Assembly (NCBI GenBank): GCA_963718635.1
Contig: OY970367.1
Location: forward strand, 4,464,001-4,528,000
Source: JAIOQJ01 sp963718635
Lineage (GTDB): Bacteria; Planctomycetota; Planctomycetia; Gemmatales; Gemmataceae
DNA length: 64,000 nt
Direction of reading: 5' to 3'
Shown: positions 47,204 to 56,647 of the stretch, piece by piece
Numbering within the stretch: position 1 is the first letter of the stretch
How the letters are laid out: each line of letters opens with the position of its first letter
The notes under the pieces: model-generated
What the model was told of the DNA's origin: nothing
Seen by the model: only the letters and a program-made list of their open reading frames with translations
Databases searched by the model: none
Translations under genes and position numbers: made by a program

Positions 47204-47412
47204 TCAACGTCTCCACGAGATCGCTTGTAGATAGTACGACCATTAATGAACGGGAATTTTACGCAGTGATAGGCGAAATGCGAGGGGTATCTATGCCTCG
47301 GACTATGGCAATCCGCCGGTTCGAAAATAGAGCGATCCTTGACCCTTCCCAGTGCTTCGCGCTATAATCGCTCCTGTCGCTAAAGCCTGTCGCAAAAGAA
47401 AGTGAGGCTCTC

Positions 47413-47823
47413 GTGCCCGTACAGATGGAACTTCGCCGGATCATCATCAGCGAGGTTCACGACCAGCAAGTAATTGTGTTGCGCGAAGTGGACGGCGATC
47501 GAAGTTTTCCGATCGTAATCGGCATCTTCGAGGCGACGAGCATCGACCGCCGTGTGAAGAATATGCCTTCTCCACGGCCTTTGACGCACGATCTGCTTGC
47601 TCAAATCATCGACGACCTTGGGGGCGACATTCAGGATGTGATCATCAGCGATTTACGCGATCATACCTACTATGCCAAACTCCGTATTCGGCATGAAGGC
47701 GAACTGCTTGAAGTCGACAGCAGGCCGAGCGACGCGATCGCCATTGCAGTCACCGCTCGAGTCCCCATCTATGTCAGTGAAGAGGTCTTGAGCGAAACGA
47801 CCGATGAAAATGAGCTCGAATAA
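47413..47823 (+). CDS. Bifunctional nuclease (DUF151) family protein
   Basis: A 136-residue protein of the BFN/DUF151 family: MELRRIIISEVHDQQVIVLR, FPIVIGIFEATSIDRRVK, SPRPLTHDLLAQIIDDLGGD and the end ARVPIYVSEEVL. Members in plants and bacteria have been linked to nuclease activity and redox-dependent regulation, but the true role is unclear. I use the GTG at 47413 since GAGG lies five bases upstream; an ATG at 47425 is possible. It is divergent from the zinc-ribbon gene with about 210 bases between starts. Confidence 0.88.
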   Translation: MPVQMELRRIIISEVHDQQVIVLREVDGDRSFPIVIGIFEATSIDRRVKNMPSPRPLTHDLLAQIIDDLGGDIQDVIISDLRDHTYYAKLRIRHEGELLEVDSRPSDAIAIAVTARVPIYVSEEVLSETTDENELE

Positions 47824-48028
47824 AATTGTTCGACTTTCAGTGCCGCAGGCCGCTGTCAGATATTTCCGCACAATGCCAGGTCATGGGCATCATTTCTTTT
47901 GAAAACAGCGCAATACTGCCCCGGCTGCGGAGCGATTAGGCATCGCGATTTCTGTATCACGCGGAAAAGCCGCAAAAGATTACGCTGTCGGCTGAAGGTG
48001 CCCTTCTAAAAAATAATCGCGGGAAAAA

Positions 48029-48057
48029 TTGACACTTCCCGGAAAGTGTTTTACTCT
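48029..48057 (+). promoter_or_regulatory. Sigma70-type promoter with overlapping dyad
   Basis: TTGACA at 48029-48034, a 17-base spacer and TACTCT at 48052-48057, a near-ideal arrangement upstream of the Flp pilin gene. The spacer holds a near-palindrome (ACACTTCCCGGAAAGTGT, 48032-48049) that overlaps the -35 box and could be an operator. A leader of about 145 bases would follow. The rest of the 386-base gap (47824-48209) shows no gene. Confidence 0.6.
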
Positions 48058-48209
48058 TGGATGCGGAGAAACCGGACATGGTTCGGTCCCCACTCCCATC
48101 CCCCTTGCTTTCCCCTCATCCGTCGTCTGAATTCCCGTCTTGACAGTGCTCCATAGGCATCAAAAGTTCTTTTCATCGACACGTTAAACTCGGGCACCAG
48201 GGGATCATC

Positions 48210-48398
48210 ATGCGCGAATTCTCCAAATCAGTCATCCAGTTCGTTAAAGAGGAACAAGGGCCGACAGCTGTCGAATATGCCGTCATGCTAGCCCTGATTA
48301 TTGTTGTCTGCATCGCTGCGATCCAGACGCTTGGGTCAAACGCCAACAACACGTTCAGCTTCACTGCAAGGGCCCTGACTCCAGCCGGTGGAAGCTGA
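48210..48398 (+). CDS. Flp/Fap family pilin
   Basis: A 62-residue type IVb pilin: a basic leader MREFSKSVIQFVKEEQG, then PTAVEYAVMLALIIVVCIAA, where Gly17 precedes the cleavage-like site and Glu follows at about +5, then a hydrophobic stretch and a short Gly-rich end. Such pilins form adhesive or competence filaments assembled by Tad machinery. No tad genes are nearby, so assembly genes lie elsewhere. AGGGGATC upstream supports the ATG. It ends 36 bases before the end of the convergent radical SAM gene. Confidence 0.9.
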   Translation: MREFSKSVIQFVKEEQGPTAVEYAVMLALIIVVCIAAIQTLGSNANNTFSFTARALTPAGGS

Positions 48399-48433
48399 CA
48401 TTGACACAAGCACTCGTCAGCTAGCTGCACCTG

Positions 48434-50278
48434 TCAACCGCCGCAGCCGGAGCCTTCGGAAACGGCCTCGGCCATTACCTTCAACTGAATGACGCTGCGC
48501 TCTTGCTCTTTTTCCAGATAGGCTCGCCCTTTTTTGACGTTTACGTGGTCCCAAGGCAGCAGCTCGGTTACCGGTCGTTGGCGATGCGAGTAAAAGTTGA
48601 CATCGATCCCGAGATCGGCGAACGTCGACCACCAAAGATCGGGATTGAAGTGCTCGCGCCAGCCATCAAGGCGGGCGCCTCGCTTCCAAGCTTCGTACAA
48701 GGCAGGCGAGACCCGGCGATCGCCGCGCGTCAGAATGCCTTCGAGCAGGCTCGTTTCCACGTCGTGTTGCTTAATTTTCACGGCTTTCAGACGACACTTG
48801 CTGCGAATGTATTGCCCGGCCCACTTGAAGTACTCGCGCGATTGCATGCCGTTCCACTGGTAAGGTGTATGCGGCTTGGGTACGAAATTCGAAACGCTGG
48901 CGGTCACTTCCGCATACCGGCCGCGAACTTCTTTACCGACGCGGGCGATGGTTTCGGAAAGTTCCACGATCCCTTCGAGATCGACTGGTCGCTCGCCCGG
49001 CAACCCGCAGAGGAAGTAGAGCTTCACTTTCTCCCAGCCGTTTTTGAAGGCTTCACGGCAGCCTTCGATCAAGTCGTCGTTCTTGATTTTCTTGCGGATT
49101 TGTTCCCGCATATCGTCGCGGGCTACTTCGGGCGCGAGAGTTAGGCCATGCTTGCGAACGCCTTTGATCAGCTTTGGCAGACTACGCAGTTGATGGTTCA
49201 CCCGGAGGCTCGGCAGCGATACGTTGACGCCCAACGGATTGAAAACTTCGTGCATTTTGTTCACGAGTTCTTCGAAGTGCGGGTAATCGCTGCTGGAAAG
49301 GCTTAGGAGCGAAATTTCATTTGTGCCCGTGTTACGATAACTTTCCAACGCGCCTTGCACGATGGTGTCTACGCTGCGCACGCGCAGCGGCCGTTTGATC
49401 ACCGTGGACTGGCAAAAACGGCACTGCCAAGGGCAGCCGCGCATGATTTCGATGGCAATGCGATCGTGTGGCGTCTCAACAAAAGGAATGATCGGCTTGG
49501 TGGGCAGGGGAATGTCGTCAAAGTCCTGCGTAATGGTGCAAGCGGCCACTTCGCGCGGGACATCGGCGCGGGTACGATTCATGGTCGCCAGCGTGCCATC
49601 CGCATGGTATTCGGGCTCATAGAACTGCGGTGCGTACGCCCAGTTCGTCGAGCCGACAATGCTCGCCAAAATATCAGCCCGGCGTTCGGCACTGTAATCG
49701 CCGTCGCGACGCGCCGCTTCCTTTCCGGCAATCCATTTCTCCATCACGAACGGTAAGGACTCTTCACCATCGCCAATGACGAACAGATCGATAAACGGCG
49801 CGAGCAATTCCGGGTTCTGAGCGCCAGGCCCGCCGGCGACAACCAAGGGATGATCGAGCGTACGTTCTTTGCTCCACATCGGGATGCGACCGAGATCGAG
49901 CATCGTCAAGATGTTGGTATAGCCGACTTCGTACTGCAAACTGAAACCGACGAGGTCGAATTCAACCAAGGGAGTGAAAGTCTCCAGCGAATAAAGCGGC
50001 AGGCTATGGGCGCGCAATTCTTTCTCGAAATCGAGCCAAGGGGTAAACGCCCGCTCGCACGCCCATTGCGGGTCGTTGTTCATGATTGAATAGAGCACCT
50101 GGTAGCCATGATGGCTCATTCCTAGTCCGTAAGTGTCCGGAAACGCCAGGCAGAGCTTGCCGCGAACATCGCGATGGTCCTTCACAACTGAGTTGAGTTC
50201 ACCGCCGATGTACTGCGCTGGCGTGACAACGCGCGGTAAGAGGCGATGGACGGCTTGCTTCAGGGAACTGTTCAACAT
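48434..50278 (-). CDS. B12-binding radical SAM protein (TIGR03960-like)
   Basis: A 614-residue radical SAM enzyme from the ATG at 50278; an upstream in-frame start at 50374 adds an unlikely leader. A cobalamin-binding-like N-terminal region (KLCLAFPDTYGLGMSHHGYQ; DLVGFSLQYEVGYTN; VVAGGPGAQNPELLAPFIDL) precedes the SAM cluster motif RGCPWQCRFCQS (near 282; C-x3-C-x2-C). The later SLSSSDYPHFEELV and LTLAPEVARDDMREQIRKKI are typical of the TIGR03960 type. The chain ends SEGSGCGG with no DUF2344 partner attached or adjacent. The reaction of the family is not established. Confidence 0.92.
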   Translation of the reverse strand: MLNSSLKQAVHRLLPRVVTPAQYIGGELNSVVKDHRDVRGKLCLAFPDTYGLGMSHHGYQVLYSIMNNDPQWACERAFTPWLDFEKELRAHSLPLYSLETFTPLVEFDLVGFSLQYEVGYTNILTMLDLGRIPMWSKERTLDHPLVVAGGPGAQNPELLAPFIDLFVIGDGEESLPFVMEKWIAGKEAARRDGDYSAERRADILASIVGSTNWAYAPQFYEPEYHADGTLATMNRTRADVPREVAACTITQDFDDIPLPTKPIIPFVETPHDRIAIEIMRGCPWQCRFCQSTVIKRPLRVRSVDTIVQGALESYRNTGTNEISLLSLSSSDYPHFEELVNKMHEVFNPLGVNVSLPSLRVNHQLRSLPKLIKGVRKHGLTLAPEVARDDMREQIRKKIKNDDLIEGCREAFKNGWEKVKLYFLCGLPGERPVDLEGIVELSETIARVGKEVRGRYAEVTASVSNFVPKPHTPYQWNGMQSREYFKWAGQYIRSKCRLKAVKIKQHDVETSLLEGILTRGDRRVSPALYEAWKRGARLDGWREHFNPDLWWSTFADLGIDVNFYSHRQRPVTELLPWDHVNVKKGRAYLEKEQERSVIQLKVMAEAVSEGSGCGG

Positions 50279-50442
50279 TATCCAATGCTCCGGAAAATCG
50301 CGTTCGCAGCGGTATCGAGCTTGATCGGCGCCAAACACAATACAAAGGACAACGGTCAGTCTAGCGGATTTCATTCGATGGGGCTTGCTTCAGCTGGAAG
50401 TTGCCGGCGTATTGCTTAAAGGACAGGAAGGGATTGATCACG

Positions 50443-51062
50443 ATGAAATCCGAGCCGAGCGATATACCGAGGCTCCACGTGCGCCCTTCCATCGAATCAT
50501 TCGCTCGCATTGTGGTCGGCTACCACGGGTGTACGGAAGCTTTCGCGAAGACGCTGCTTCTGAGAAAGAAACCGATCAATCAGTGGCTGCCGAGCACGAA
50601 TGAATGGGACTGGCTGGGCAATGGCATCTACTTCTGGGAACACGCCCCTGAGCGTGCGCTGCGATGGGCGCACGAGCGCTGCGCAAGAACTCGCTGGCGA
50701 CCTGCTGTGCTCGGAGCCTAATCCAACTCGGTCGTTGCTTCGATTTGCTCAATGAAAGCATTACCTCACTACTGCGTGATACTTATGATCAGACAGCCTT
50801 TTCATTCGCGGAATTGGGTGGCGAACTTCCTAAAAACACTGGCCGTGACTGGAAAATGCGGCATCTCGATCAACTTGTAATCAACCAATGCATCAATGGT
50901 TTACAAAAGGAAGGAAGAGAGTTTGATACGGTGCGAGGAGCTTTCCTGGAAGGCGAGCCGGTCTATCCAGGCGCTGGCTTTTCGAGCGGAAGCCATATCC
51001 AAATCGCCGCGCGAAATTCTGCTTGTATTCTCGGAGTCTTTTTGCCAAACTTACTTATATGA
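50443..51062 (+). CDS. ADP-ribosyltransferase-like protein, frameshifted
   Basis: About 206 residues when joined. An N-terminal core reads VVGYHGCTEAFAKTLLL then NEWDWLGNGIYFWEHAPERA and LRWAHE. The spacing of YHG and GxGIYF with a following A-x-x-WA resembles PARP/Tpt1-type ADP-ribosyltransferases (His and Tyr of the H-Y-E set); a Glu or Gln at the third position is not identified. The second half, IQLGRCFDLLNESITSLL and later, is unlike known folds. A missing C in CC (50717-50718) separates VLGA and IQLGRCFD. It ends coupled to a small gene. Transferase activity is an inference. Confidence 0.72.
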
Positions 51063-51307
51063 ATAACCCATTCCTTACGACTGAAGAACTGGCAGCGGAT
51101 GCTCGAGAAGCCTTACGTAACAGACCGAAGTTAACGGGCCGAGAGTATTTTGTTCAAATGATTCGAAATGGATTCATCAACGAATATGGGGAAGTGACAC
51201 GCATTATCGGCGGTGAAGCGGAGCCGACGCGCGACTACAAGAATTATACGCTCGAACGACTGGATGCGAGGAAGCTGAGAAAGAAGAAGGTTTCGAAAAC
51301 GGACTGA
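51059..51307 (+). CDS. Small protein coupled to the ADP-ribosyltransferase-like gene
   Basis: An 82-residue protein whose ATG at 51059 overlaps the TGA of the preceding gene (ATGA). Sequence NNPFLTTEELAADAREALRN, then REYFVQMIRNGFINEYGEVT and a basic tail (RKKKVSKTD). No family recognised. The tight coupling suggests a two-gene unit, possibly toxin and immunity or partner, but nothing in the sequence proves it. Confidence 0.65.
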   Translation: MNNPFLTTEELAADAREALRNRPKLTGREYFVQMIRNGFINEYGEVTRIIGGEAEPTRDYKNYTLERLDARKLRKKKVSKTD

Positions 51308-51328
51308 AGGTTTAGCGCAGCAGCCGCT

Positions 51329-52396
51329 TTATTTCTTCAGCCACTTCTCGCAAAAGTCGATCGATTCTCGCCGTTGGTCGGCCGTAACGCTATGACCAAC
51401 ACCTTCGGCCACGTTGATTTTCAGGTGATCAGAAATTTTTGCCTCTGCGTATGCATTTTCGACCGTTTTGAAAGCGATGCGAGCGCCTTCAATCGGGCAG
51501 TTCGGATCTTTTTCACCGTTCGCAATATACAAGGGTCTGCCGACGAATAACAGCAGCATGTTCGGGCAATCGTATTCATCCAAAATTCCCGGAATGACTT
51601 TGCTCCAAAGCGTTCGACAGACCTTTGCATTCACCTGCGGCTCGCTGAGATCTTTGGCAGCCGCCTCGTGAGCCGCTTTGATCGTATTAGCCCGTCCTTG
51701 CCATTTCTCATTAGCCAAGCTCCAGCGAAAGCTCTGTACGCCGATCAACGGTGCAGCAACAGCGATGCGCTCATCGACTGAGGCAGCCAACCAGGTTTCA
51801 ATACCGCCCATTGACGTGCCTGACATGCCAATCCGTTTCGGGTCAATTTCGGGGCGAAGCTGAAGGTAATCGACAAGTCGCCATAAGTCCCAACAGGTAT
51901 CGTAATAGAACGGGTGTTCCATCGAGGTTTTCGGCTCTTTCCAGGCGCGGGCAATGGCGGCAACATATGCAGCCGAGCCCTTGGCGCCACCGGAGCGTTC
52001 GCCGTGGTAACGGGCATCGATCGCGATGCCGACGATTCCGCGCTTGGCAAATTCTGTGAGCCAGGAACGCTGCGACTCTTTGGTGCCGCCTGTACCGTGC
52101 AGAACGATCATGGCGGGATATTTTCCTGCTTTCGAAGGTCGCACAATCAAGGTCGGCACACGCTCAATGCTGCCATCGGACTTTTTTTCACTAGCGAAAC
52201 TAAAGTGTTCGGTGATAAGGCCGTCAGCTTCTTGAGCCACAGCAAGCTCTTTGACGTCGGCGGGAATGATTGGACGATCGAGCATTTTCCGAAACGCGTC
52301 GCGGGTTTGTTCAGCGGTGAGAGCTTTTCGTGTATCCTCGCAATGTGCGAGCACGGGAGCAACAACCAACAGCAAAAGGCAGCGGAAAAAATGCAT
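51329..52396 (-). CDS. Secreted alpha/beta hydrolase (esterase-like)
   Basis: A 355-residue exported serine hydrolase with signal peptide MHFFRCLLLLVVAPVLAHCE from the ATG at 52396. The nucleophile elbow is GMSGTSMGGIETWLA, with a likely Asp in YIANGEKDPNCPIE and His in AEGVGHSV. The oxyanion region IVLHGTGGTKESQRSW and AIDARYHGERS are typical of the dienelactone-hydrolase/acetyl-esterase group. Substrates of such planctomycete enzymes are often polysaccharide esters, but this is not shown here. It ends 21 bases after the small gene at 51307, in convergent orientation. Confidence 0.87.
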   Translation of the reverse strand: MHFFRCLLLLVVAPVLAHCEDTRKALTAEQTRDAFRKMLDRPIIPADVKELAVAQEADGLITEHFSFASEKKSDGSIERVPTLIVRPSKAGKYPAMIVLHGTGGTKESQRSWLTEFAKRGIVGIAIDARYHGERSGGAKGSAAYVAAIARAWKEPKTSMEHPFYYDTCWDLWRLVDYLQLRPEIDPKRIGMSGTSMGGIETWLAASVDERIAVAAPLIGVQSFRWSLANEKWQGRANTIKAAHEAAAKDLSEPQVNAKVCRTLWSKVIPGILDEYDCPNMLLLFVGRPLYIANGEKDPNCPIEGARIAFKTVENAYAEAKISDHLKINVAEGVGHSVTADQRRESIDFCEKWLKK

Positions 52397-52434
52397 AGCG
52401 GATCCTAAAGGATAATGAGTATGCCGTGAACAGG

Positions 52435-55400
52435 CTACTCGCGCAAGAAACTCGCCCATTGCACATCAGTTCGGCTATGGGGGTTAATCTTTTCGGTGGT
52501 TTTGACCGCACGCACGGCTTCAGCGGCGAGCGCGCCGGCTTGCGGCGTCTCACTAATTACTAAGTCGTGAAACTCGCGATAGAGCACTATCTCGTTGGCG
52601 GAAGGTGAGACGCGAATTTGGAATTCAGGAATCAATTCCTGGGCAGTTTCCATCAAGCGCTTGCCGTGTGCATCGGACGTTACGCCAATAAGAAGGCTTT
52701 GGGCCTCTTGCCTTACAGTGGGCCCGAACGGTTCGGGCGTGCTCTCGTCGTAAGCGAGAAGGATTTCGCGCTGCGCCAGTTGCGCATCGGGCCGGTTGCG
52801 GAAAAACTCCTCGGCAGGCGTATGTTGCCCAAGGCGTGCATCGACGAAAGCACGAAACTGAGCGATCAATAGTTCCTTGAAGCGAACGCCGCTCTCGTTC
52901 ATCGACAGGCAGACATTGACAAGCCCTCGAAGATGACGGCGGATCTGTTGCTGTAAATGATCTTCTAATTCGCGGATCGCTTCCGGAGGTTGCTCGGCAA
53001 TGAAACGGTCGGCGGCTTCGAGTAAATTACGGCAGCCCGAAGGCAAGATCGGGTGATCCTGCGATGGTCCCGGATCAGAACTCGCCTCGGCCATTTTTTG
53101 CATTTGGCCGGCCACTTCCGACATACGCTGACGGCAAAGGCTGACTTCACGCAAGTATTCCGGCGCGTTGCCGAGCATCTGGCGATAAATGGAAATGATG
53201 TAACGCGAAAGCAGGAACTGCAAGCGTTTGCCGGGCCAATTGAGCATCCAGGTGTTCAGGTCGGCCACGGCAGCCGCTCGGCGCTTCTCCGCCTTAAAGA
53301 ACCCGCCTTGCGAAAGGGCCCCGAGCATCGCCAACATTCGGCTGAACTCTTCTTCCAGTTCACGGCTGCGTTTGAGATTCTCTCGCTCGTTTTCGTCGAT
53401 TAACGATTGCACGCGCTCGGTGCAAAGACGAATCGCGTCCTCGGCGCCGGCCATCCGAAACTGCGGCTGCTCGACGAAATGGACCGCCATTTTAGCGAAT
53501 TTTACTTCGGACTCTTTCGTAAGCGGTTTCGCAATTGCTTCGAGCAGTCCCACTAGACGACCGGGTGTGTATTCTTCATCAGCGCCGGGTTTGCCGACAA
53601 TCTGAAGAACGCGTTCGACGATGGCGAGAACGTCGTTCACTTCCATTTTCGCCGCCAAGGCCGGTTCGTGCGGAAGGTTTTGTGCCTCAGCTTCGATGAG
53701 CACCTCCGGCTTTTCGTTCAACGCATTGGCAAGGCCTGCTTCGAGAACGGATGAAAGAGACGCAGGGTCGAGTTGCTGTTTTTTCCATTGGTCATTGAAC
53801 CATTCGGCAACAGCGCCGCGAATCGGCGCGGCGTCCTTAGTGCACCACTGTTGGATCGTGCGCGCGGCGAATCGCTCGGCTATCGTGTCCAAAAGTCGCT
53901 GGCGAGGCCAGGTAATGCGATAGAAGCCGAAAGACTGCAGCGACACACCGACCGGCGCCCGCTGTTTTTGATAGGCGGTCCGCGCTTCGTCGATGCCGCG
54001 GCCAAGAGGGGTCAGCGTTTCCTGATAAATCAACCCGGCAGCGCGATCGGCATTTGGCGGCGCGGTTTTCGATGGGGATCGCGGCAGACTCAGCAAGACG
54101 CAGCGTTCGAATGGCCGTTCCGGATCAGCTACCGAAGGAAGCCGTGTGTCAAAGCGTGCTTCAAACCGTGCCGATGGCTGACTGAAATGATCGATCTCTG
54201 CGAGCGTGGTGCAAACATTGGCGATCGGCAGCGTTTTGGGGGTAGTGCGTTCCACGCCGGGTGTCAGAAGCAACCCAGTCAGATGCGGCTTGGTAAATCC
54301 CATTTGGCGCATTTCTTGACGAATGATGTAAGCGAGATCGATTAACATGCCGGCGCCGGTTCCGCCGCAAAGGGACGAGGCAACGTAGACGCGAGGGCGA
54401 TTTCCGCGAATGCCAAGCTTCGTCTGGCGATCGGCTTCGAGCAACACGTCGTCGGACAAAAACGTTTCAAGGTCTTTGCGGATTTTCTGCGAAATCGTCG
54501 GATAATGATCGAGCAATGCCAACCGTCCGAGCGCGCGTATCCCGTCGGTCGCCGGCTCTCTAGGGATCCGATAGAGCGTTTCGTTGCTCATCCAAGTGTC
54601 GGGTGAGGGCAGCCCTTCACGCTTAAGATAATGACCGGGGCGATGGAGCTTGGCGTGGCAAACCTCGTCCATGCTGAGCGCTTCGCGTTTTTCGGCATTG
54701 GTGGCACTGTGAACCGTCTCCAGGTCAGTATCGATGAAGAGCCATTTCCAGTGCGGAAAGTCGCCACGTCCCAGGCGATCGTGCAAGTAGGCGCGTAGCC
54801 GCTGCATCACTTGCAAGCCGACCTTGCCGGCGCCGACTATGTAGACCGGCATCAATACACCTTCGCCATTCTTTTCGGGTGGTGCGATGCCAAGGCTTGA
54901 GATCTGTCCCGTTTCAAACGCAGTCGGCCGCTGTATGGTTATGGGCGTGGCCATCGGCGTCGGCGAAGGACCGCGTGCCGCAGCTTGCGACGCTGCCGAA
55001 CCGGGAGTGACCAACCGCGGCAGGCCTTTCAGAATGACCGGCGGCCGTTGGGTTAAGGGCGATGGCAGAGGGCTCAATTCCGGATTGGGGGGCGTGAACA
55101 TCGGCTGGGCCGAGGCGGTGTCGGGCGTCTTGCCGGGGCGGAAGTTAGGCACCGTCCGTAGGGGATCTACTGTCGGCGCTACGGGCACGATGGGGACTCG
55201 TGCTGGGGCCGAGTTGCTCTCACGGATGGCGCGGACAAAGTCGCCGCAGGTAGGCCAACGGTCTTCCGGCTTCTTGGAAAGCGCCCTCGAGACGGCCTCC
55301 CGTTCATTAGGCGGCAACGATGACACATCAGGCACGGCCGAGATATGCTGCATCAAGAGATGCCGGGTGTTCGTTCCGGAAAACGGCCGCACACCCGTCA

Positions 55401-56031
55401 ATAATTCCTGATAAACGATGGCTAAGCTATATTGATCGCAGAAGCGGCTGATCCAGCCTTCGAAGGTCTCCGGCGCGGCATAGACGGGCGTAACCCCACC
55501 TGTGACAGCGGCGCGTATGCCTTCAAAATCTTTCGCCAGCCCGAAGTCGGCAACTTTGACGTGGTTATGGACGAGAAAAAGATTCTGCGGCTTGATGTCG
55601 AGATGCTGAATCTGATAGTGCGAATTCATCAGGTCGAGCACTTCGGAGGTCTCGTCCATATAACGAAGCAATTCATCGCGAGGCAGCCCGACCAGTCCCT
55701 GATTACGGCATTCGTGAAAGCGGTCCCAAAGATTGCGATCCGCCAGCTCCATCACGATCATTAGCTGCCCGGCGATAATGTCGAACCGCTCGATCGACAG
55801 AATATAGGGGTGCCGGATGGTCTTGACGCGATGAAGGGCTTTGAGCTCCTGCTCAGCGGCCTTGTTGTCATCGCCTGCCTGATCGAGATCGCCGTAAACG
55901 AACTTGATGGCCTTGAACAGGCCGCCCGGTGCTTCCGCCTTCCAAACCTCGCCGTACCCGCCCCGGCCAAGGCGCTCGATGAGCCGGTAGCCAGGCAGCG
56001 GCTCGGCATGTTGCATCAAACGCGTGTTCAT
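52435..56031 (-). CDS. Ser/Thr kinase fused to a tubulin-like GTPase domain
   Basis: A 1198-residue protein without frameshift. Residues 14-275 are a protein kinase: glycine loop LGRGGYGEVWKAE, Lys in AIKFVYG, catalytic loop HLDIKPQNLFL (Leu replaces the usual Arg of HRD, near 144), DFGLAK and AAPE. Residues 285-385 form a Pro/Thr-rich linker. A tubulin/FtsZ-like domain starts near 395 (PVYIVGAGKVGLQVMQRL) and carries the GTP-phosphate loop SSLCGGTGAGMLIDLAYI near 556, like the Tubulin_2 type. The ~400-residue C-terminus is helical. No membrane segment is seen. It could be a regulated cytoskeletal or scaffold element; its filament-forming ability is untested. Confidence 0.93.
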   Translation of the reverse strand: MNTRLMQHAEPLPGYRLIERLGRGGYGEVWKAEAPGGLFKAIKFVYGDLDQAGDDNKAAEQELKALHRVKTIRHPYILSIERFDIIAGQLMIVMELADRNLWDRFHECRNQGLVGLPRDELLRYMDETSEVLDLMNSHYQIQHLDIKPQNLFLVHNHVKVADFGLAKDFEGIRAAVTGGVTPVYAAPETFEGWISRFCDQYSLAIVYQELLTGVRPFSGTNTRHLLMQHISAVPDVSSLPPNEREAVSRALSKKPEDRWPTCGDFVRAIRESNSAPARVPIVPVAPTVDPLRTVPNFRPGKTPDTASAQPMFTPPNPELSPLPSPLTQRPPVILKGLPRLVTPGSAASQAAARGPSPTPMATPITIQRPTAFETGQISSLGIAPPEKNGEGVLMPVYIVGAGKVGLQVMQRLRAYLHDRLGRGDFPHWKWLFIDTDLETVHSATNAEKREALSMDEVCHAKLHRPGHYLKREGLPSPDTWMSNETLYRIPREPATDGIRALGRLALLDHYPTISQKIRKDLETFLSDDVLLEADRQTKLGIRGNRPRVYVASSLCGGTGAGMLIDLAYIIRQEMRQMGFTKPHLTGLLLTPGVERTTPKTLPIANVCTTLAEIDHFSQPSARFEARFDTRLPSVADPERPFERCVLLSLPRSPSKTAPPNADRAAGLIYQETLTPLGRGIDEARTAYQKQRAPVGVSLQSFGFYRITWPRQRLLDTIAERFAARTIQQWCTKDAAPIRGAVAEWFNDQWKKQQLDPASLSSVLEAGLANALNEKPEVLIEAEAQNLPHEPALAAKMEVNDVLAIVERVLQIVGKPGADEEYTPGRLVGLLEAIAKPLTKESEVKFAKMAVHFVEQPQFRMAGAEDAIRLCTERVQSLIDENERENLKRSRELEEEFSRMLAMLGALSQGGFFKAEKRRAAAVADLNTWMLNWPGKRLQFLLSRYIISIYRQMLGNAPEYLREVSLCRQRMSEVAGQMQKMAEASSDPGPSQDHPILPSGCRNLLEAADRFIAEQPPEAIRELEDHLQQQIRRHLRGLVNVCLSMNESGVRFKELLIAQFRAFVDARLGQHTPAEEFFRNRPDAQLAQREILLAYDESTPEPFGPTVRQEAQSLLIGVTSDAHGKRLMETAQELIPEFQIRVSPSANEIVLYREFHDLVISETPQAGALAAEAVRAVKTTEKINPHSRTDVQWASFLRE

Positions 56032-56201
56032 GAAGCGAAACCTAAGTGGACCTTATCTTAGCGCTGACAACGCCGGTTCAGGAACCAGACATGGCCCCCA
56101 GTCCATGAGTCAGTATAGTTCACGATTGAGGCGATGTCTTAAAGCCATTATGCGGATTTATTGGACTGATCTTCGGGAATACTGCCTCGATTGAATTCAT
56201 C

Positions 56202-56609
56202 ATGGCGAAAGTCTATGCTTTATCGCTCAAACAACCTTGGGCGGAGTTGGTTGTTTCCGGCAAAAAGACAATTGAAGTGCGCTCCTGGGCGACCAAAATT
56301 CGGGGCCCGGTGCTCGTTCATGCGGCCCGCATCGCCGACCCACGTCCCGAGGCATGGAAATGGATTACCGACGATATGCGACCGCTGACCGAGCTGACGG
56401 GCGGCGTTATCGGGCAGGTTGAGTTAGCAGATTGCATCGCCTATCCTGACCAAACAAAATTTGCAGCCGATCGCAACCGGCACTTGAATGATCCGGCCTG
56501 GTTTCAAGAACGCGGGTTATTCGGCTTCATTTTCAACAATGCAGTGCGCCGGCCATTTCATTCTTGGACGGGCAACGTACGCTTTTTTACCGTGGAAGTT
56601 GACGACTAA
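56202..56609 (+). CDS. ASCH domain (PUA-like) protein
   Basis: A 135-residue ASCH-type PUA-like fold, thought to bind RNA or modified nucleotides. Key pattern: ALSLKQPWAELVVSGKKTIE then VRSWATKIRGPVLVHAA and a late GLFGFIFNNAVRRPFHSW. The family position of the basic residue after SLKQPWA is present. It is divergent from the kinase-tubulin gene (170 bases between starts) and precedes the mfnB-like gene by 38 bases, so it may be cotranscribed with it. Precise role unknown. Confidence 0.88.
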   Translation: MAKVYALSLKQPWAELVVSGKKTIEVRSWATKIRGPVLVHAARIADPRPEAWKWITDDMRPLTELTGGVIGQVELADCIAYPDQTKFAADRNRHLNDPAWFQERGLFGFIFNNAVRRPFHSWTGNVRFFTVEVDD

Positions 56610-56647
56610 GAGCGTTTTGAAATAGCGACCGCGGCAGGAGAAACTCA

